Positions 36,509-49,639 of a stretch of 64,000 bases of DNA are shown here, piece by piece. The position numbers and the translations under genes were made by a program. Source of the DNA: Notospermus geniculatus (taxonomy: Eukaryota; Nemertea; Pilidiophora; Heteronemertea; Lineidae); NCBI GenBank assembly GCA_002633025.1, contig NMRB01000247.1, positions 80,337 to 144,336 of the forward strand, written 5' to 3'. Within the stretch, counting starts at the first letter, position 1, and the number at the start of each line of letters is the position of its first letter. Under the pieces are notes generated by a model. The model worked only from the letters and a program-made list of their open reading frames with translations, was not told where the DNA came from and ran no database searches.

Positions 36509-39352
36509 CTTCATTTGGTCGCATACGCTCAGTCAATCCAAAATGCTTCAACATCTCTTCGAAACTGCTGAAAACCATCTGATTCTCATCTCTGAGATTG
36601 ACAACGAACTTCCCACTACCATTAGAACGAAACGGAATTGTGCACGGCTTTGACTTGGTTGGCAACTTTGCAGTGATTGCATGCATGTTGAATTTGGCCG
36701 GGTCTTCTTTAACTATGTATGCACCAACTTCCTTGTCCTTTAAACGCAAACAGGCATCTTCATACCTAGAGAGAAAACAGAATTAGAATGCATTGTGACC
36801 TTTTACATGCACAAATAATGACCTCCCTGATCACTTCAAGACTGAGAAAAGCTTCAATTTAAGAATGGCGATTTGTTTTACAACCTGGCCAAAAGAAATC
36901 TGTGCATTTTTTATTTTTCTGCCAGGGCCGAAGCCATAACGTCAACTTATATTGTGCAAATCAAGGGTACATGTACCTTTCGAGGCTGTCTCAAAATTGC
37001 TTTGATGCCAAAAAAGACGAAGTGACTTTGTCTGGGGGTGGGGTGGTGCTTTCGATTTGGGGAAGCCCACTTCATCTTTTTTTGAAAAAATTGCCATCAC
37101 TCTTTTTTACAGGAGAATGACATTTTTTATATGCAGTCTTCAGAAAGGAACAAGGTTCTGGCTACATGGGCCTACTATGGACTGTATGAGTCAGAGCTAT
37201 AAACCAGGGGCGGATCCAGAATCATGGGAAAGAGGGGGCACAGCCAGCGCATATCGTGGAAAACCTCAGTCTTTAACATCTTTTCAAAATTTCGAAATTT
37301 CCCGGTCAATTTTAAAGATTTTCCACAAAATAGAGGGGGCACGGGCCGGGTGTGCCCCCCTTGGATCCGCGCCTGTAAACTTCCCACTTGTTGGCATGAA
37401 GCCAATGTCAAGTGCCCACTTCATCTTTTCAAGGGGGAGGGGGTCAGGGAAAAGATGAAGTCACTTCGTCTTTTTTGGCATCAATGTAATTTTGAGACGG
37501 CCCCTTACTGCACTACCTGCCAAAAGCAGTCTAAATGAGCCATGTATTTACCCAATAGGCCCATGCCATCGTCGATCCTTCAGTACCTTCAAAGAGGGTG
37601 GACTGAGATACTGACTGACTTCATTCACCGAAGTAACACACAACTGATGGTAGTAGTTCTTAATCAGACGATAGTAGCCATCAAGAGCAGCAAGGAATGA
37701 TTCAGCATACTCCTTCTTTTGAAAGGTAAACACCTGAAACAGACAACTCATTTCAATCAATAAACTCGCAAATGTAAAACGCAAAGTTTTGTTTGGACTC
37801 ACAAAAACCAGTGGTTGAGGTCTGGTACAAGTACATGTATTCTAAAATCTCACCACTTTAAGACACTATACTGACAAGAAGCTTGTCTTGCAATAACCAA
37901 TATACCATTTTAGATCCATTTTGACCTTGGACTGAAGTCTTGTCTTCAGCATTACGCTCGGAATTTTGCCAGTCAACAAATGGGCTCTTGACAGTTTTTT
38001 ACTGGAACATAGTGGGCTTTTGACAGTTTTTTACTGGAACATTCAGTATGTTTTTCAAGCAACTGAATAACTGAATGTTGTATGAGATTCTGACAGGAGA
38101 TTCAAGAATCAAATTCTTACTTTCGGGGGCCTATACCGCAGTGTGATCAAGACACCCTTGTCTCCATTCAGATGCCCGGACATTACATCATCGATTTGCC
38201 ATAGTAATGTCTCTGGCTAGAAAACAAGATAAAATACGTATAAAGTCATCTCCGAAATTTGCAAATTTTCTACTCCAATCGGGGTCTTCCTCAGGCACTT
38301 TAAGAAATATTCTTAAGTTCTTACAGCTGAGCATCACCGCTTACTGTCCCATGCAATGGACCTGAAGAGCCAGGGATGATATCCCATATGGCCAGGACTG
38401 GACTCAAACGCGGGACCTGCTGCTTGCTAGCTGAAGTGATAACCACTCGGCTATGAGAGCCGACTTTCGATTCCAGTGAATAGGGAACACAAATGCAGGT
38501 TAGAAAAAACAGTTTTAGAGAAGCAGAACGTACATTTTTCCCACCACTACTGGAGTAAACTCCCTTGTGATCGATGAACAGCACTTTGGAAATATCGCTT
38601 TGAACTTCGTATCGTTCCATCATGTACTCTGTCCACTTTGAGAGAAGATCGTGCATGAAGCAGTGACAATAACGCTCGGGTTTCGCCTTCTCTTCATCAT
38701 TGTACTCAGTCTCCACCCACTGTTTCAATGAATTCTGCAAGCGCAACTTCGGAGTCAAACTCCTGAATTCCTGCTTGCATGACTTGGGTAGGAATTTCAA
38801 GTACAGAGTGTAGTCAGTTCGAAGTTTCTCAACACGTATTTCGTTGACCTTTCCATACATGACCACGGCATTCAAGGCATGCCCAAGTTGCTGCTGCTGA
38901 TCCAGTTTCTGAAAGTACATTTCGCTTAAACGCTCCGAAACAAAGTCATCCAACATTTGATAATATAAGTACATGAAAACCTCTTTATCCCGGAGCCATA
39001 TTGTGTTCAATTTTTCTGTCAATGGTTTGTAGCGAATACGTAAAACATATTCCACACATTCATTTGCCGGGGGACGAATTTTGAAGCTCAGTGGCGGCCA
39101 TATTTGATGATCTTTCAGACTGACCAAACCGAACAGATGGAGAGTCGAAGGGCCAATCTTGCATTTCTTTGCCGTTTCAATACAGAGCTGCTCGAAAGTG
39201 TACTCCACAGAAGTGTCCGTGAATGTAATGAAGTGGTGTGGATCGGTTGGTAAGGCAGTTTTGGACTCCGGCTTGTAGACATAAACGATAATTCCATGAC
39301 TGGCAAATCCTTTTGCGGTGTTGTTGTCACTTTCTTTCAGGTAACTCAACAT
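36509..39352 (-). CDS. JAK: Second copy of the JAK 5' half (FERM and SH2-like exons only)
   Basis: Four exons repeat JAK exons 1 to 4: 39352-38534, 38216-38121, 37733-37552 and 36765-36509, with identical splice sites and open frames. Visible protein differences are minimal (an Arg/Lys after EMYFQ). No linker, pseudokinase or kinase exons lie between this copy and copy 1. If real, it would be an upstream truncated FERM-SH2 gene; if the block is an unmerged haplotype, it is simply the other allele. The single N at the block-1 edge favours the second reading. Confidence 0.88.
37205..37375. mobile_element. hAT-like MITE (CAGGGGCGGATCC), block-2 copy
   Basis: Same sequence as 24189-24359, carried along by the block duplication. 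Confidence 0.78.
38301..38466 (-). mobile_element. tRNA-derived SINE, block-2 copy
   Basis: Counterpart of 25285-25450; the B-box region differs by one base (TTGAGTCCAGTCC). Confidence 0.75.
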
Positions 39353-42320
39353 GGTTACTTCATTTCATGCTGCAATCACTGGTAGAGTAAATTCATTTAT
39401 CCAAGCGTCACTCCCAGAAGTTTGTTTCTGAAGTTCACTGACTATTTCGAGGGCGTCCACATCACTTCATGCACACATGAATCTGAAAATGATTGACAGA
39501 TGTGAACAATGTCAAGATTATGTGTTGGCAAAATAAATCTTAGGCCTACAAGTAGCAGGCCTGGGCCTGGGCCTATAGAGGCCGGGGGAGCGGTAGGAGC
39601 ATCCTGAGAATCTAATGTCAAGGCTTGTGCAGTCTGAATAGCCTAAGGAGTAGGCCTACCTCATGACCTAGGTGAGACCTCTAGCCTATTCTCTAGTGAT
39701 GCTAGAGGCATAATTAATACGCAACGGCTAGCCTGTGGCCTTGTCGTGGAGTGCAGGGGGGCAGAGGTTAGGCCTTTGCTCTTACATGTACATGTACTCT
39801 TAGTCTTTTAGGCCTAGCCTATGCATTGCATGTGTAACCTAAGAAGATGATAAGATGTAGGCCTATCATAAGGCCTAGTAGGCCTAGCTCAGCTATCAGG
39901 CTATAGGCCTATAGGCCTAGGCCTCCTAGGTAGGCGAGTAGGCACGCTAGAAGAAAATTTTTCCCTTTGAATAGTGCATTTTTCTTTGTAGATCCATAAA
40001 GAGCTCAAAGATAGAAACAAAATAAAAAAAAGATGAAACAATTTGGTTGGATATTAAGGAAGTTACGCCTAATTAAGCGTTTAATTAACGGTCTCTTAAG
40101 ACAAACATGACAAAGGAAAATGTACTGGTTCTATTAAATAGCGCGTTTTTGGAAATCTATACTATAAAACGTCGAGGCACTTCCGTCTGTCAGCATTAGC
40201 GGCGTTGTGCAGTGACGTCATCAATCACTTCCAAGTAGGCGTATGTGGCTACTGCTCTCAACGGCTACTACTGATCGGGCAACTGGTTCAAGCTGAATTT
40301 TTCCACCCATTCACAACTTATTTCACCCGTCAATTCAAACTGGTAATCTTGGAATGAATTGAAAACGCTGACAATTTGACGTCAGTGGATTTCGCCGCCT
40401 GCTCTGTTGCCATGTCAACCTCCTGCGCATGTCCAGCTTGTGATTAGGCCTTCTTCCCGTCTACCGTCTGATGGTCGCCATTTTGTTCTCGATTCAAAGT
40501 TTCAGTGTGGCCTACTAACCACTGAGCGCATAAAAATTTAAAAAACTCACCTACGTCTGTTAGTTATTGAACGATAGCAACTGGATTGAATGAGGAACCC
40601 GCCCGCCCATCACAGGGACAGGTAGTGTTGACGCCGTGCTTCTACGTCAGCCGATTCACCTTAGCAACGAAAATCAACATGAATCAGTGTCAGTTTGGCA
40701 CATATTCTATTGGCTCTGCTGTGGAGGTAGGCCTATGTCTGTAATGTCATAGCACGATGACGTCAGTAAACCGTGACGTATAACGACGGGTGTGTGAAGC
40801 AGTCCGCCGGCCGCGTGGAGCGTCACATCGTTTACGGTATCACCGGTAAACTGGACAACGCTGCACGTGACCGAAGTTTCGTCGAGGACTGTTAATGGGA
40901 CTGACACCAGGAATTATGGCCCACCCGCACTTCGTGACCCATCATTCGACGGGTAGCCTACCGTACTTTGCTAGTGTTTACAAATGGTTAGGTAGGACAT
41001 GAAACTTTCAGCCGCGACGGTGGCGCCTCCACCGGTAGTAACGTGCCTATCCTACTCCTAGGCCTGGGCCTACAGTAGGCCTACATTTGAATCGTAGGAT
41101 AGGCCTAGGTCAAGCTAGGTCATTCTTCTGACTGACACTTCACCATCCATTCCATGCCATCAATGTTTTGTTCCATGTTTGACAGCAACAACACTCAACC
41201 AGAGAACCATGCATGCATGCATCACGGACGGAGAGTAGGCCTAGGGGGTCGGAATGTGGAAAGGCGGCTGCCATGCCAGCCAAGTCAAAAAGAAAGAGAT
41301 CTTTTCATCAACATGATCAAGCATCAACGTCATGTTTTGTACGACACAACAACATGGGTACAGAAAATCAACCTAAGTTACATTAGACGCAATGATTAGG
41401 GCCACTCTCTTCTTACTTTCGCCGGAAAAGAGGGTTAGTTCTTCTGCTCAGTGACTCAGTCAGTGTCCATGTGCATACATAGCATACACCATGTACACAG
41501 TGCAATATACACATGCCATGCATGTGATAAACTAGGTGGACTATTTCCCATGTTACCGGGCTCACCATCCACCAGTATGTCGTCGACTGGGAGGTTGGAG
41601 GGGTCAACCTCTTGGAGCTTTTCAGAACAAAGGGCCAATATCAGGATGTTGAAAGATAGTCCATAACCATGTGGCACATAGAAAACTTAACCAGTTGTTC
41701 CCATAATAAAGGTCTCTGTACACTATCAACATTTCGAGACACATCTGTCAACATGCGTCTTGAAATGTTGACAGTGTACAGCATGACAGAGGGTCCCCTA
41801 TACCACACTGGCACCTTTCACATTAGAACAATTGTACTGAATGAATGAATAGTAAAACAGATTCAACTTGCAAAGAGTGACGTGGTAATGAACTGAGTTG
41901 CGTCCAAGCTGCTTTTGATGACGCCTGTCCATACCACCCTCACAATAAATTAGGCTGGCCCATAGAAATGGGGGGGGGGCCCTCTTTAAGGCCAATCTGT
42001 GTCAAAATCCCTGTAGGTCGTTGTTACAGGCTTGGTAGGTCTATGATAATCTTCCAATAGCTTTTATCTGTAAGACCAAAAAATCAAGGAGTCTGAGGTA
42101 ATTCAAAATGAGACATTTATTGCTGAAAGATATTCACATGTGTACATCACAAAGATTTAGAGTTGATTAAAATATACATCATTTATGATTAATCCTATAC
42201 CTACAAAGATACATGACTTAATTTATTTATACATGTACTGAGTTATTTTTACACGTGTTTTTTTATAGACAGTGCATAGACAAGAAACTCTGGATTGGTA
42301 AGGCTCTCATAGTCATACAA

Positions 42321-42655
42321 GAGAAATCATCATAGGTCTGCTATGTTGGTCAGTATGCCTATCGACAGTACCGGGATTCGAACCCACGCCTCCACATAAG
42401 GCAACACCGCCAGCATTGAGGGAAAGCGTGCACACCACTGTGCTAAATCCCCATCTTCAAAAAAGATGGTTCAATAGCCAGGTTAATGCATGGAGTCCCT
42501 CAATACCCTGGGGAAGCGCGGACCCGTGGTGACACCTTATTATTGACCAACTAACGAATTTTTTATCACCTTCATGAGCGGCCACAGGCCTTTTTCACAT
42601 GAGGTTTAGATGAACATTAGCAATCTTCGAGTCATACAAATTAGTCATACAAAGA
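42321..42655 (-). mobile_element. tRNA-derived SINE present only in block 2
   Basis: On the minus strand the head has TTTAGCACAGTGGTGTGCACG (A box) and GGGTTCGAATCCCGG (B box). AGTCATACAA precedes it and recurs two or three times after it, consistent with a target-site duplication plus local expansion. Block 1 has the empty site at about 30365-30375. It is a different SINE family from those in the JAK introns. Confidence 0.8.
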
Positions 42656-42804
42656 AGTCATACAAAGAATTTGTCTTCTGATTTTATCAACCCACCCAAA
42701 GTTCCGATTTTATCAACCCACCCAAAGTTCCAAAATCTGTCATGACCCACTGAGGCAGAATAGGTGTTCCCACCAAAGGATATTTTTTTATTGACAAATG
42801 ATCA

Positions 42805-43106
42805 GGGGCCTGATTCATAAAGTGACTTTAGGCTAATGGTACCATTAACTTCAGTGCATTTTCCATTTGTGACCCGATCTACCAAAAGTAGGCGCAAGTC
42901 GCAAATGAGGAAAGGGTTAACGACCTTGCAACACAAGCTGAAATTCAAGTTTCTGCGGTTGAGAATGGTAGTGGACAGCCGTGATAATAGTTGAGTAAAC
43001 TGATGACTGGTGATGATCAGCGGTGACTTGCGCCTACTTTTGGCAGATCGGGTCACATTTGGTTAAAGGTACCATTAGCTTAAAGTCACTTTATGAAACA
43101 GGCCCC
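42805..43106. mobile_element. Nested MITE pair, block-2 copy
   Basis: Same arrangement as 30514-30815, with a few substitutions. Confidence 0.82.
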
Positions 43107-44247
43107 AGGTATTTTTTCTTAATTTTCTTTACGATTCTTTTCTTAAGGGTAACATCAATCTATTTTTGGTAACATCAATAGGCCTAGTTCTTTATAATAA
43201 ACATTACAACAGAAGGAAACATCAATGTCAAAAGAATCAGCAGCTGGCATCGACACATTTAGAGCCCACCAACCTGAGTTTAGGTCATTCTTACGCCAGG
43301 GAATATTTCTGAAGTAAACCTTGAATGCGAGACAGACCAAACATGAATATTACATTAGGTTTAGGCCTATACATAATCATTCGCAAGTATCTCGTGGGTC
43401 CTTCCCAATTAGACATCTGGAGGCACTGGACAACTACAAATCTGTCGACCACTGCATTAACTTAATATCCATATCCATTTATGAAAAAAGTGCCAGTGAA
43501 TTTTCCTACAAGTCTATTGCAATTTCATGGTAAATGAACACTGTAAGAAATTAAATGCCCCAGACTTTCCAGTTGAAATTAAAGGGTGATTTTTCAAATC
43601 AAAATGGAACCTCCCAAAATATGACCAAATCAAAGTGAATGCTAAATAGTCTTCTGTTACGCACAGTATATGAAACTAACTCAGTGCATTGAGAGCAGGA
43701 TTATTCAGCAATCACTAAAAACTGACCATGGTGTCACATGACACATTCAAAAGGCAGGTTTAATGCTGAAGCAAGTGAGAGAACTAACTCCACAACACAG
43801 ACCTTTCACTGCTCGTGCAGCTGGAGGCCAGAAAGAGTATTGAAAGGTACAGTCCCCCCTCGCTATTACGAACCCTTCGGGGTCCAAGGGTTAACTTCCT
43901 ACTAACGCGCAGTTCGTAATAGCGAGGATTTACAAACATGTCATGAATTTTGGGAGCCAGACGTTGGGTTCGTAATATCCAGGAGTTCGTAAAATTGTGG
44001 TTCGTAAGAGCGAGGGTGCACTGTATTGAAAAAGAACTGAACAATTTAGGGTATTCATTCTACACCCTTATCATAGAAATACCCTGCAAGTTCATGACAT
44101 GACATTGTGAGTTTACAAATGCATGATAAGTCCATCATTGGTGTAACCAAACGACCTTGTTGTTGAATTCAGAGAAGCAAATAGACTACCCTGGCACGGA
44201 ACTCTTTCTTCCCTTTGAGAAGCTCATCATTTAGGCTATGAAACAAT

Positions 44248-44490
44248 AGCCCTTGTTACACTACATACAAAACCCGTGTCAAACCCGGGTTTTTTCTGTC
44301 CACACCTGTTAAAAACGCGGTGTAATAATCCCCTCCGAGCTCGAACGGGTCTTGGAGGGCTTAATTTAGGTCCCCGTCACAAAATTTGAGTAGTGTTGGC
44401 GGGCACCGGGCCTAAGGAGGGATTTTTCAGAGCCGGGCTAGACCCGGGTGTCAAAAAACCCGGGGATTTCTATGTAGTGTAACCACGGCT
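44248..44490. mobile_element. MITE with 3-bp target site (AAT), block 2 only
   Basis: AGCCCTTGTTACACTACATA at the left and TATGTAGTGTAACCACGGCT at the right, flanked by AAT. Block 1 reads GAAACAATTACATG without interruption near 33176. Three-base duplications are typical of PIF/Harbinger, but the superfamily is inference. Confidence 0.83.
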
Positions 44491-45928
44491 AATTACATGT
44501 ATTTGGGATACTATTGCACAAAGTAATACCCAGATGTCTGGTGCTGGCTTCAAATCCAATCATCCACAAGTTGGGCACGTGGACAGAATTTCTAACGGTT
44601 GGAGTGAATTTTCAAAACTCGGCATTCTGCAGCTGTTCACTTGAACACAGCACCACTTGGATGCATGTGTATGAGGTCTAATGTTGTTCGTGCTCCTGAG
44701 TCAAATCCTAAGCCCCACTGGAGGACATGGCGGGGCACACCTCACAACGGTGCTCAGAGACACAGAAAACATGACACAGAACAGCGACAACAAAGATAAG
44801 TTTCATTATGGCGAACACAGGATAAGATTAGTTTCAGGACAAACCGGTGTCTAAGTAGAGAAATACTAAAAATGCACAGTAATGCCAATACACAGATAAT
44901 CTACATGTACGTACCGTAAGTATTATCAGGCACTAATCAGAAAATAATGAATACAGCGAGAGAGGGGGAAGAAGATGAGAGCTATCACCCATACCCAGGA
45001 AAGGAAGCCCTTAGGAGTTTATGAAATGAAAGGAGTGTACCATGCTACAAGGTGAGTACGGTGCTGTCACTACACATGTTTGTGTGCTCTGTTCCAGTAC
45101 GTCTTATTTTTACAAATGAATGTGATTTCATAAAGATATACACTGTACATTGGATTGCAAAATTCATTGCAACAAATAAGTTCAGTTCACAGCACTTGTA
45201 GAACATTTGAACATGTATGTATACATAAAGAGTACACCTGAACAGTATATTTGTATCAGTCACCAACTTCCAATTTAATTGATACATTTGTACCATATTT
45301 ATTCACAGTTGGATTCAATTTATTCTGTCGAAGCTCTCGGATCTAGACCATATCGGTTTGTATCTTTTTAACCTGCAGATTATGGGAATGTCGGAATGCA
45401 GAGTCAATTGGCTGTTTAGCTAAATATACAGTAGAAGGATGTCCAACAACAGGGACATGGATTGAAAATGGAAGTTGGATATTTCAAAGTGCTTGACAAC
45501 GGAGATGATCTCCTGATCACGGGTATTCGCCAGCATTTTATTCAACTGATTCAATCATCTGGTTACACTTTATACAGAACAAAAAATCTCAGCGCCACTC
45601 AATCCAGTTCTGTCTGATCTCGCACATGACCGGGATGACAAGTTTAATGGTAAATTAGCTGTGAGTATATTAGCGGTAATGAACACACCCCCTATAATGG
45701 TAGGTTTTTAAGTCACGGGGCAAGATACACACGAAAGCAGACACCTTTGGGGACCTTGGGTTAACTATGGCATTGTCTTCATTAGGGCTGAGGATCATTG
45801 GGGCATCTGATAATAAATACCAGAGTGCGGTGTAGCATACCCTTGACTAAGGCCCGATTCCACTACAGCGGATTCCGACACGTTTTGTGGCAAATGGTGC
45901 GGTTTGCATAGGCATTGGGATAATTATT

Positions 45929-46089
45929 AGTGAGGTTTCGCAAATCTGACGAAACACAAAGTATGAAATACAAAATTGGACTTCATTTCCATGACGTAAT
46001 GTACTTCAGGAGATACATTACGTCATGGAAATGTAGTCCAATTTCGTATTTCGTACTTTGTGTTTCGTCAGATTTGCGAACCCTCACTA
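45929..46089. mobile_element. Near-perfect palindromic form of the TAGTGAGGTTTCGC foldback
   Basis: Only the two arms remain (GACTTCATTTCCATGACGTA and TACGTCATGGAAATGTAGTC meet at the centre), whereas block 1 holds a version of about 384 bp with a middle segment. It indicates internal deletion in one copy. Confidence 0.82.
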
Positions 46090-46619
46090 TTAACACACTA
46101 AGCGCCGTATTTACGAAGCATGAATTTCCCCAAATGCGCGTTACTGTCAAAATCGCAAGAGATTACCGGGGTAACCTAAAGTGGTGTAAATGAATCAAGT
46201 GTTCAGCTGCGCGTGATCTCGGACACACATGCGCGGTTAATTGTTCGATTTCAGAACAAAGGAATTGATCTGGTCACCGCATGATTACCAATGTGTCAAT
46301 CGCGTGCGTACGGATAAACGAGCGATCATGTCTTCATATGCCCTTAAACCTACGGTTATGCGTCCGCCGATGAGTCCGGTTTAGCCAAGCGATTTGACCA
46401 CACCCGTTCAAAAGAAAATCACACTTCGTAAATATGGCCCCAAGTGTTGTTAAACCAGATGATCGAAACCCCTTTGGAAACCGCACTGCTCGCCACAAAC
46501 CACAGTGGTAACCACTCCAGTGGAAATCAATGAGGCATGCATTGAAGTCTCAAGTGGACGTACTAAAGAAGTTTGTGATCCCACTTCCACAGTCACATGA
46601 AAGCCAGGCCAAATTTGAT

Positions 46620-46708
46620 CATCCTCCCACAGCAGGGCTTTGGTCTCGTTCCTCTTCATCCACTCGGATGAAGAGGAGTGAGGTAAAAACTCCTGCTGTG
46701 GGAGGATG
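46620..46708. mobile_element. 89-bp hAT-like MITE, perfect 8-bp target duplication
   Basis: CATCCTCCCACAGCAGGG and CCTGCTGTGGGAGGATG are the ends, flanked by AATTTGAT on both sides. Block 1 has one AATTTGAT and no element (about 35472). Confidence 0.9.
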
Positions 46709-47278
46709 AATTTGATTGTTGAAGCGCGCACGTAATACGATAGTTAATTTGAAACGTGTGTTTGTGCATAGGATCTATACTTCTAATAGGAGCAAAGGCG
46801 GGAAGATAAAAGTACAAATGAGCATGTTATCAATAACAACAAATCATTGGTCACATAGGATTTGTTTTGACATCATGAAGAACATGATTCCTTAGGTTGA
46901 TGGATTTTACATAATTTTGCTTCAATTACCCCGGTACATTATAACAAAGTGGATACTGCATTGATAACTTCACACGATAAAAATAGATTTGTGCAGGAGT
47001 ATAATAATCACAGCTTTCAAACCATGGCAACTATCTCAGAAAGGGACTAACTGAGAACACTGTATTGCACCTCCAACGAAGTATTTAACCGCCACTGCTG
47101 GGTTTCTACATCATTTTATGCATCGTGGCACTTCACTGTCTCACCATAAGGCAGCAATTAGATAGAGCTACACATTGTATGGACACGCTGGTTAACAAAG
47201 ACTTCACAAATTGTGTGAATGTTCACGAAGCCATTGTTAACTAGTCTGTTCATATACCGTGTACCGTGTAGCTCTATG

Positions 47279-47538
47279 TAATAGACCATCCTCAAATTTA
47301 TTCGCAGATGTGTGCACTTCCGCCGAAATCTCAACCATAACCTCGATACGATCTGAAACCGGGTGACGTGATGTAGTCCATGATTCAGCAATGGTAGAGT
47401 CTGACGCAACGTCTTCGACGTCACTGTCGTGGGGTTGTCTGCATCACGTCATTCAGCTTCAGACCGAGGTTTTGGTTGAGATTTCAGCAGAAGTGCGCAG
47501 ATCTTTCTCGTTTACGTCAATTTGAGAATGGTCTATTG
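47279..47538. mobile_element. Foldback MITE, ATAGACCATCCTCAAAT termini
   Basis: ATAGACCATCCTCAAATT at the left and AATTTGAGAATGGTCTAT at the right. The arms continue with GTGCACTTCCGCCGAAATCTC and its inverted GAGATTTCAGCAGAAGTGCGC. Confidence 0.78.
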
Positions 47539-47798
47539 CAGCCTAAAGGATCAGAGAGTCGCACTACCACGAATTTCATCAGGCTGTTGATTTGAAAGTC
47601 ATGCTGCGGTGAGGTATTCGACTTGCATTGTGTTGTCGGACAGTCAGTAGACAATCAGTTCATGAATTGAACTGAAGAACTTTGAATTGACGAAGTCACT
47701 TCTGTACACAAAGGGAAGAATGCAGAGCGTTTGTCACCTGGAAGTTGTCAGATAGATAGGCACAAGGCAATCAACAGTCTTGGGCAGCCAGGGCCTAC

Positions 47799-47907
47799 AT
47801 TCACAAAACTCGGCTAGCTTAGTTGGTGGCTAGTTGTGAACACTGGCCTGTACAAACTGGGCACTTTAGCAGGTAACTAGGCCTAGCAAGGTTTTATGAA
47901 TATGGGC
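47799..47907. mobile_element. MITE, GGGCC...TTCATAAA family
   Basis: GGGCCTACATTCACAAAAC at the left and GTTTTATGAATATGGGCCC at the right, with GGCTAGTTGTGAACACTGGC inside. Closely related to 62548-62657. Confidence 0.72.
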
Positions 47908-48913
47908 CCAGAATTTTTGTTCAATGTGTTGCTCCACACAATGTCAGGCTTGCTGTGTCAATTCCCCTGATTTGCAACTGCGGTTGGGTGAGCAGGACTC
48001 GGCAGTCAACAAGTCAAGGGTTACCTGGGGGGTTACCACTACATGAAGCTTTAGAGTCAGCCTGGGCTTAAAATAGTTTGTGACAATATGAGCTGTCCGA
48101 TGAGTTTAACTAATTCTGATCTCCGATACAAGGAATCCGAATTGAAAATTGAATGTTGGACGGTGAATATGCCATAATGACAATCTAAATTCCAAAGAAA
48201 ATAAGTTCCATGGCTGGACAGCAAGAAATTATCTCTGCCAATTTATAAAATAACTGGTTCACGGATCACGGTGATACATCGGGCTCAATCGACAATGTGC
48301 TGTCTCACCCTTAGGTGATAGTGGGCCACCATTTGTTTTGGTATGGCACCAGTCAGTTCATCAGTGCATAGTGACGAACATTCAACTCAGTGCAAGACAG
48401 CACTTTGGCTCCCTCTACTAAAAGTACAATGCCAAAATGCAGATATTAAGTGAAGACCATTCTTCAATGTCTTCTAGGTCAACAGTTTAAAAAGTATTCT
48501 GGTTCATTATAAATGCAGTAAAATCAAGACTTCAACGATTTCAGTGCTGAATACCAGTATAGTGGACACAGCACAAAGCGACGCAAAATGCCATCACAAG
48601 TGATGCCACGATTCAATTTTCAAGTAAAATTGGATGACAACGTAATTGTGGCAATGACGTCATCGTACCGCTTCAGCAGGACTTGGCATTCAAGCGAACA
48701 CTGCCAAAAACCCTCTGCCAATGCGAACACTGCCAAAACCCCTCTGCCAATGAAACGTTTAACTAACGCTGTACACATGTACAAAAATAACCATGATCAT
48801 CTGTAAAATAATGATTCACTCAGTCAGTATCTGATTTCAACAGTTGATGTCATATTTTGAAACTAATGGATGTCTCAGCCATTTTCAACTTTTACCTGCA
48901 GAAATGCTGCAAG

Positions 48914-49020
48914 CATCCTCCCACAGAAGGGGTTTTTACCTCGCTCCTCTTCATCCACTCACACAATTGTGTGCGAGTGTATGAAGAGGAGTGAGACCAA
49001 AGCCCTGCTATGGGAGGATG
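48914..49020. mobile_element. 107-bp hAT-like MITE, second copy of the CATCCTCCC family
   Basis: Ends CATCCTCCCACAG and TATGGGAGGATG, flanked by GCTGCAAG at 48906-48913 and 49021-49028. The interior carries CTCCTCTTCATCCACTC and its complement, as in 46620-46708. Confidence 0.9.
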
Positions 49021-49639
49021 GCTGCAAGTGACAAAAAGACAACATCAGCACAAAAGGAGAGAAATCTTTCCAAATCCTACGCATACAAAATTGTTATTTC
49101 TAAGAGGGCGTGTTAAAACAACGATATGTTTTAAACATACCAGTGCATTCAGTACAAGTAACAACTAACTTTTGGGTCAGATTCTTCGGTATCATACAAA
49201 TGAGTCTGTCATTTGTAGGATGATGGGAGTTCATAGGCCAATAACAAACATTTCTCATCCATTTTCTTCCACTGAGAGTTAAATCTTCCTTGGCTGGATG
49301 ACTGGTTTATACTTGGATGGATTATAATCTAAATTCTAACACTACCAAAACACAATTTTCACTTTACTTCTACCACTATTCTCATTGAAGGATTTTATTT
49401 CCATAATTCAAACCATACCTGCAGATATATAAAGATCTTTCATTTCAAAAACAGCAGCTTGATGAAATAATTCTAACAATCTTGGCACACTGCTAATTTT
49501 CATTGCAATATAAAATGTGATGTCATCTCAATTTGACCAAATACATGTATGTGTATCACCAATAATACAATAAGAACTTCAAAGTGGATCAGTCATTTCA
49601 GTCATTTCAGTCATCCTGATTGTCCAAATCAACCCCATA

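Larger units (their letters stand above)
36169..46833. repeat. Large duplicated block, copy 2 (about 10.7 kb)
   Basis: Mate of 23153-35608, same orientation, offset 13016 at the left end. It uniquely carries a SINE (about 42321-42655), a MITE at 44248-44490 and a small hAT-like MITE at 46620-46708. It lacks the 1.2 kb foldback element and the TA-flanked MITE. Confidence 0.95.
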
